Source of the DNA: a virus
Direction: 5' to 3' (one strand)
Length of the DNA: 25,871 nucleotides
IMG/VR virus record: IMGVR_UViG_3300042914_001327
Span: 1-25,871 of that record
Shown here: in pieces, positions 22,789 to 25,871 of the stretch
Position numbering within the stretch: the stretch's first letter is position 1
Layout: every line of letters begins with the position of its first letter
Made by a program: the position numbers and the translations under genes
The notes under the pieces: generated by a model
The model's database searches: none
What the model was told of the DNA's origin: nothing
The model's input: the letters and a program-made list of their open reading frames with translations, nothing else

Positions 22789-22812
22789 ATTTGCTCGTCT
22801 TTCCGAGCTGTA

Positions 22813-23055
22813 TCACTCCACCCCTGCCGCGTATTCAAGCCTTGCCGTACTCTCAGAAATTCCTAATCGTTGCGCAATTGCCATAAACGATAACCCGTAA
22901 TCTTCCCGAAGTATTGCAACCGCATATCCTCGAGTTGTAAAGCCGTCCAAACCCAAGTGCAAATCCTGCGCGGTCGGCGTTATCACCTCCACGGGTTCCG
23001 CACTTGCAAGTTCTGGGCGCGTTGAGTTTTCGGATATGAAATTGTAGTAGTTCAT
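22813..23055 (-). CDS. Small helix-turn-helix protein (80 aa)
   Basis: The N-terminal half (1-42) is polar and probably flexible. The C-terminal half, GYAVAILREDYGLSFMAIAQRLGISESTARLEYAAG (about 43-78), has the shape of a resolvase/sigma-type helix-turn-helix: a first helix, LSFMAIAQRLGIS as helix-turn, and ESTARLEYAAG as recognition helix. It is thus a likely DNA-binding regulator of early genes. Its start overlaps the stop of the upstream membrane protein (ATGA). The tRNA-like element follows about 25 bases after its stop. Confidence 0.7.
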   Translation of the reverse strand: MNYYNFISENSTRPELASAEPVEVITPTAQDLHLGLDGFTTRGYAVAILREDYGLSFMAIAQRLGISESTARLEYAAGVE

Positions 23056-23267
23056 CCCAACAACTTCCCCCTATACATTTTCTTGCTTTCGCGGTGAACG
23101 TGCTGCATCGTCTGATTAAATCCTGCAATGGGCTTATCGCGCTCAAATTGGTACGGTTGTGCTTCTGGAAGCTCTTTGCTGGCGTTTAACTTTTTCCAAG
23201 CCTTGTGCATTAAAAATGCCACAGGCAAGCTGATGGGATACAGTAGTAGAAATTCTATTGGTAACAT
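23052..23267 (-). CDS. Small membrane-anchored hypothetical protein (71 aa)
   Basis: The N-terminal MLPIEFLLLYPISLPVAFLMHKAWKK is a single predicted membrane segment with positive charges after it, followed by a basic soluble tail (HVHRESKKMYRGKLL). I know no named family. It is the first gene after a 95-base regulatory gap and overlaps the HTH gene (ATGA). The membrane topology by charge would be N-out, C-in. A leader of about 15-21 bases and an operator-like array suggest it heads a controlled transcript. Confidence 0.68.
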   Translation of the reverse strand: MLPIEFLLLYPISLPVAFLMHKAWKKLNASKELPEAQPYQFERDKPIAGFNQTMQHVHRESKKMYRGKLLG

Positions 23268-23288
23268 AGTTTGTGTTGTTTGTTGATT

Positions 23289-23321
23289 CGAAATTAATAT
23301 TATTTTTCTATTTAAAACAAA
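23289..23321 (-). promoter_or_regulatory. Promoter TTTG-N21-TAATTTCG for the membrane/HTH gene pair
   Basis: On the minus strand TTTG (23321-23318) is followed after 21 bases by TAATTTCG (23296-23289), one base off TAnnTTTG. The ATG at 23267 would have a short leader. Confidence 0.55.
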
Positions 23322-23355
23322 TTATTTCTAAAAATAGAAATTTATTACATTTCTA
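23304..23355. promoter_or_regulatory. Operator-like ATTTCTA/TAGAAAT half-site array
   Basis: The ATTTCTA motif occurs at 23324-23330, in reverse as TAGAAAT at 23335-23341 (a perfect dyad with 4-bp spacer), again at 23349-23355, and as TTTTCTA at 23304-23310. The sites flank and overlap the promoter, next to the Cro-like HTH gene. Confidence 0.55.
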
Positions 23356-23362
23356 TGACAAT

Positions 23363-23572
23363 CTAAACCCGTTCGCTTTTTACCTCCTCCAACGCCTTTT
23401 TCAACTTCCCCACTACTTCCAAGTACTTGGGAGGTTGCTGCTCCCATCTGGAAATTAACGAACGACTTACGCCCGCTTTTTGGCACAACTTCGTCAAGCT
23501 CGTTTTATTTTTTATGCACTCAATTTTAATTTCTTGAATTGTCATTTTGCTTTCCCTTTCGCTCTCTTTCAT
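23363..23572 (-). CDS. Cro/CI-like helix-turn-helix regulator (69 aa, or 60 aa)
   Basis: The protein carries a typical five-helix XRE/Cro fold core: IKIECIKNKTSLTKLCQKAGVSRSLISRWEQ, with SLTKLCQKAGVSRSLISRWE as the helix-turn-helix, followed by a helical C-terminus (LEVVGKLKKALEEVKSERV). Two starts are possible: ATG 23572, three bases after the ssb stop, and ATG 23545 (MTIQEIKIECIK), preceded by an AAGGGA Shine-Dalgarno-like run and closer to the usual family start. The second seems more natural, but the longer form cannot be excluded. It probably binds the half-site array just downstream and controls the early transcript. Confidence 0.82.
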   Translation of the reverse strand: MKESERESKMTIQEIKIECIKNKTSLTKLCQKAGVSRSLISRWEQQPPKYLEVVGKLKKALEEVKSERV

Positions 23573-23575
23573 CTC

Positions 23576-24055
23576 TTAAAACGGCAACCCGTCACCGCCT
23601 CCACCATTCCAATTGCCTTGCTGCCCAAATTGCGGTTGCTGCCCCTGCCCCGCCGTTTGCGCCCAAGTAGTTGCCTGCCCTGCTGGCACTCCTTGCGCTG
23701 GCACTCCCTGCCCCTGCCCCTGCCCCTGCGCTTGCCCCTGCGCGCTTCCTAGCAATTCCAACTCATACACGCGGCAAGCAAGCGAACTAATTTTATTCCC
23801 GTCCTGACCATTGTACTCGTTAATATATGGCATGCCCTCGATCAAAACTTTTTGACCCTTCACTAAGTATTGAGCCACCGCCGTACTGCCTCCCTGTTTA
23901 ACGTACTTATTGCAATTTATCCAAGTAGTTTTTGATTCCCCATTAGCCGCCTTAGAAGTATGCGCAACCGAAAAGCCGATAATAGAATCCCCATTTTGTA
24001 GCTGCGAAATTTTGGCATCCTGCCCTAAATTCCCTGTGATTAATATTTTTAACAT
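23576..24055 (-). CDS. ssb: Single-stranded DNA-binding protein
   Basis: SSB coats single-stranded DNA at phage forks. The 159-aa protein has the OB-fold (about 1-105): MLKILITGNLGQDAKISQLQNGDSIIGFSVAHTS, then TTWINCNKY, VAQYLVKGQKVLIEGMPYINEY and ACRVYELELLG. The linker is a low-complexity Gln/Gly repeat (QGQAQGQGQGQGVPAQGVPAGQ) coded by a tandem 6-bp array. The C-terminal tip is GDGLPF, close to but not the usual acidic DDLPF, lacking most of its negative charge. It is the first gene of the leftward early operon; a TATATTTG box lies five bases before its ATG. It is divergent to the RecE-like gene. Confidence 0.95.
   Translation of the reverse strand: MLKILITGNLGQDAKISQLQNGDSIIGFSVAHTSKAANGESKTTWINCNKYVKQGGSTAVAQYLVKGQKVLIEGMPYINEYNGQDGNKISSLACRVYELELLGSAQGQAQGQGQGQGVPAQGVPAGQATTWAQTAGQGQQPQFGQQGNWNGGGGDGLPF
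23701..23741. repeat. CCCTGC hexamer tandem repeat in ssb linker
   Basis: About six imperfect copies of a hexamer (Gln-Gly codons on the minus strand). A site prone to copy-number slippage. Confidence 0.8.
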
Positions 24056-24060
24056 GTTTG

Positions 24061-24068
24061 CAAATATA
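24061..24068 (-). promoter_or_regulatory. Promoter -7 box (TATATTTG) of ssb
   Basis: A perfect TAnnTTTG match ends five bases before the ssb ATG at 24055. A TTG lies 22 bp upstream, one base longer than the usual spacing. The transcript would be leaderless or nearly so. Confidence 0.65.
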
Positions 24069-24101
24069 ACAAATTATTTCTTAAATTAAACAAAAAATTT
24101 G

Positions 24102-24132
24102 TTGTAAATAAAAATATTATACCATAGATTTG
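24102..24132 (+). promoter_or_regulatory. Promoter TTG-N20-TAGATTTG of the RecE-like gene
   Basis: TTG at 24102-24104 and TAGATTTG at 24125-24132 are separated by exactly 20 bp, a full match to the Bacteroidota sigma-ABfr consensus. The ATG follows the box after seven bases, so the leader is at most a few bases. Confidence 0.8.
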
Positions 24133-24139
24133 CAAAACT

Positions 24140-24955
24140 ATGACGGTAGAAAATATTAAATTTGTTGACCAATGGAGCGATGAGCCTAGGTTAACACGAA
24201 TCAGTCCAAGCGGATTGAAAAAAATGAAGGAAAGCCCGATGACTTATTGGGATAATTACGTAAACCCTGACCGACCCGAGAAAACAGAAACCCAGTCTAT
24301 GCGATTTGGTTCAGCGACACACATGTATTTGAATCAACGCGATGACTTCCACAAAAAATACATGGTTGCGCCTAAGTTCGACCGACGAACTAATGACGGC
24401 AAACGCTTAGCGTCTGAATGGGAGGCACTTGCGGCTGCTAATAACGCCACGATTATAACAGAGCCTGAAATGGAATCGGTAAACCTAGCTTCCGAAGTTG
24501 TGAAATTTTCACCGCTGGCAAATCGGATTATATCCAGTTTGTCAAATGTTGAACAGAAAGTAGAATTTAACCACAATAGACGGTTAATCCTGGACGGGAT
24601 TTGCAAAGAGTTTAAATCAGTTGTGGAGGTTAAGACCACCAAAGACGCAAGTCAAGCAGGCTTTGCAAAAGAGGCGGCCAATTTAGAGTACTTCATGCAA
24701 CTTGCCGACCAAGTACGCGCCACGGGATCCGATGGTGCCATAGTAATTGCGATTGAAAACAAACGACCGTATAATATCAATACATTTTTTATCGCAAGCG
24801 ATGACCCAGCATTGACGGTTAACTATGAGTTAATTGATTTACACGTTGCACGTTGGGAGGAATGCAAATTGAAGTATGGTGAATCGCGCTGGCCTTCGTA
24901 CACCGACGGCAAAGAGTTTATCCAGTTGAACGCGCCTAAGTGGTATTTTTTGTAA
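24140..24955 (+). CDS. RecE-like exonuclease (PD-(D/E)XK, DUF3799-like)
   Basis: This 271-aa protein resembles the nuclease domain of RecE/exonuclease VIII, which resects 5' ends for single-strand annealing. It begins with the family element ISPSGLKKMKESPMTYWDNYV (21-41), followed by RFGSATHMYL with His61. It continues with a strand NVEQKVEF, the catalytic Asp152 in LILDGIC, Glu163-x-Lys165 in VVEVKTT, and YFMQLADQVRA with Gln187. This is the expected order H-E-D-ExK-Q. A RecT-type annealase partner is not in the window, but it may lie just past the right edge. It heads the rightward operon and is paired with the divergent ssb. Confidence 0.85.
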   Translation: MTVENIKFVDQWSDEPRLTRISPSGLKKMKESPMTYWDNYVNPDRPEKTETQSMRFGSATHMYLNQRDDFHKKYMVAPKFDRRTNDGKRLASEWEALAAANNATIITEPEMESVNLASEVVKFSPLANRIISSLSNVEQKVEFNHNRRLILDGICKEFKSVVEVKTTKDASQAGFAKEAANLEYFMQLADQVRATGSDGAIVIAIENKRPYNINTFFIASDDPALTVNYELIDLHVARWEECKLKYGESRWPSYTDGKEFIQLNAPKWYFL

Positions 24956-24965
24956 GGGGGCAGTT

Positions 24966-25220
24966 ATGAGCAATAAAAAAGAACAAACGACAGTTGAGTG
25001 GTACACACATAGGCTGTATGAAATTGAAATAGCATATAACCAAGGTGTAATTGATACCGAGGTTTATGCCAAATCAAAGACGCACGCATTAGAACAAGCC
25101 AAAGAAATGGAGAAAGAAAAAATGACTAAAGCGTGGAAAGCAGGGGATGGGCAACACGATAAAGTTGCAGATAAATTAGCAGAACAATGGTACGAACAAA
25201 CCTACGGAGGTAACAAATGA
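24966..25220 (+). CDS. Small charged hypothetical protein (84 aa), duplicated downstream
   Basis: The 84-aa helical protein (MSNKKEQTTVEWYTHRLYEIEIAYNQGVIDTEVYAKSKTHALEQAKEMEKEKMTKAW...) belongs to a kind of small protein seen in multiple copies in Bacteroidota phages, of unknown function. A GGGGGCAGTT sequence precedes its ATG and serves as Shine-Dalgarno. The same 18 bases (24956-24973) recur at 25833-25850 before a second copy, so the gene is tandemly duplicated around the Cys-repeat gene. Its stop overlaps that gene's ATG (ATGA). Confidence 0.8.
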   Translation: MSNKKEQTTVEWYTHRLYEIEIAYNQGVIDTEVYAKSKTHALEQAKEMEKEKMTKAWKAGDGQHDKVADKLAEQWYEQTYGGNK

Positions 25221-25846
25221 ATAAAGAAACACAACAAATTGACGGTTATTGGGTAATTGGCTCAAATAAATGGAATGCGTCCATTTACACACAAGAGCAA
25301 GCCGAGAAGTATTCAAAAACTTTAATTAATTGCCAAAACTGTATCAATTGCAGTTCTTGCAGTGATTGCAGTTTTTGCAGTGATTGCCGTTCTTGCAGTT
25401 ATTGCCGTTCTTGCAGTGATTGCCGTTTTTGTCGTTCTTGCAGTGATTGCCGTTCTTGTCGTTCTTGCAGTGATTGCCGTTTTTGCAGTTCTTGCAGTTC
25501 TTGCAGTTCTTGCAGTTCTTGCAGTTCTTGCAGTTCTTGCAGTTCTTGCAGTTCTTGCAGTGATTGCCGTTCTTGCAGTTATTGCCGTTCTTGTCGTTCT
25601 TGCAGTGATTGCAGTGATTTTAAAACAAATCCACAACGCATCACATCCTCATTTTTAGGTAGCAGAAATTCACAAACAACTTATTATTGGGATGATAAAC
25701 GCGAACAAATTATCTGCGGTTGTTTTAAAGGCACTTTAGAAGAATTTGAGGAACAAGTCAAAATAACTCACGGAGATAATGACTTTTCAAAAGGATATTT
25801 TAAATGGATTGAATTAGTTAAAATGTACAGAGGGGGGCAGTTATGA
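25217..25846 (+). CDS. Cys-triplet repeat protein (209 aa)
   Basis: Residues 39-132 contain 32 cysteines in strict xxC triplets (SSC, SDC, RSC, SYC, RFC). The flanks are non-repetitive: an N-terminal domain (GYWVIGSNKWNASIYTQEQ and on) and a C-terminal one (TTYYWDDKREQIICGCFKG, then EEFEEQVKITHGDNDF), which look like a known phage architecture of unknown function. The repeat is coded by 9-bp units, eight of them identical (25487-25558). Such a continuous CxxC ladder could bind several metal ions or form a solenoid; neither is shown. It overlaps both neighbouring genes (ATGA), so it is translated as part of the operon. Confidence 0.88.
   Translation: MNKETQQIDGYWVIGSNKWNASIYTQEQAEKYSKTLINCQNCINCSSCSDCSFCSDCRSCSYCRSCSDCRFCRSCSDCRSCRSCSDCRFCSSCSSCSSCSSCSSCSSCSSCSSCSDCRSCSYCRSCRSCSDCSDFKTNPQRITSSFLGSRNSQTTYYWDDKREQIICGCFKGTLEEFEEQVKITHGDNDFSKGYFKWIELVKMYRGGQL
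25331..25612 (+). repeat. 9-bp repeat array coding xxC triplets
   Basis: About 31 nine-base units (AGTTCTTGC and variants with GAT, TAT or TTT in the second codon, CGT in the first). Units at 25487-25558 are eight exact copies in a row. The other reading frames stay open through the array, which explains the spurious long frames on both strands. Confidence 0.95.
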
Positions 25847-25871
25847 GCAACAATAAACAACAAACGGCAGT
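25843..25871 (+). CDS. Second copy of the small duplicated protein, cut by window edge
   Basis: Only the first nine codons are visible (MSNNKQQTA...), matching MSNKKEQTT at 24966. The ATG overlaps the stop of the Cys-repeat gene, and the preceding GGGGGCAGTT is identical to that before the first copy. Confidence 0.75.

Noticed and set aside
22853-23146. 97-aa leftward frame across two small genes
   Set aside because: It overlaps both the HTH and the membrane gene, which are joined by a clean ATGA overlap and have recognisable features.
25322-25658. Long frames on both strands across the Cys-repeat (TAR/AVL-type repeats)
   Set aside because: They exist because the 9-bp unit has no stop in these frames; the flanking unique domains support only the 25217-25846 frame.
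1-25871. CRISPR array
   Set aside because: The only regular repeats are coding 9-bp units, the hexamer in ssb and the iterons; none has spacer-like unique segments of even length.

Overview
The window is part of a tailed, siphovirus-type bacteriophage or prophage of a Bacteroidota host. Three things point to the host. Bacteroidota-type -7 promoter boxes (TAnnTTTG and close variants) lie next to many start codons. Shine-Dalgarno sequences are weak. Several gene types (VirE/BT4734-type primase-helicase, Cys-triplet repeat protein, small DUF-like proteins) are familiar from Bacteroidota phages. No integrase, CI-type repressor, endolysin or holin is recognisable, so lifestyle and lysis module cannot be judged from this stretch.

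Left part (1-15002, all leftward): the HK97-type packaging, head and tail module. Read in transcription order it runs: P27-like small terminase, hypothetical, large terminase, small hypothetical, portal, prohead protease, major capsid, small acidic protein, head-tail connector, head closure, HK97 gp10-like, major tail (tube), tail assembly chaperone with a -1 frameshift extension, tape measure, large tail-tip protein, small hypothetical and a tail fibre/appendage protein cut by the window edge. The tail terminator (DUF3168-like) lies between chaperone and tape measure. Rho-independent terminators follow the major capsid and the major tail genes, and each is followed directly by a promoter-like box for the next gene.

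Middle (15003-18859): a leader region with an A/T-rich promoter element and dyads before the terminase genes, an HNH endonuclease, a two-gene rightward unit (VRR-NUC nuclease plus a small hypothetical) and the leftward primase-helicase. Upstream of the primase lies a 372-bp non-coding stretch holding a second copy of the 70-bp promoter element and a cluster of TGTGAACAT repeats. It is a candidate replication origin or operator array.

Right part (18860-24055 leftward, 24140-25871 rightward): an early/replication operon led by ssb and a Cro-like HTH gene. It holds small membrane and HTH proteins, a tRNA-like element without a D arm, a 58-aa lipoprotein-like gene, hypotheticals, a sliding-clamp-like protein and an SF2 helicase. 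Divergent from ssb is a rightward operon with a RecE-like exonuclease, a small protein that is tandemly duplicated, and a protein with 32 cysteines at exact three-residue spacing.

The main non-standard signals are the frameshift, the near-leaderless promoters, the terminator-promoter relays, the paired 70-bp promoter elements, the iteron cluster, the tRNA-like element and the Cys-triplet array.
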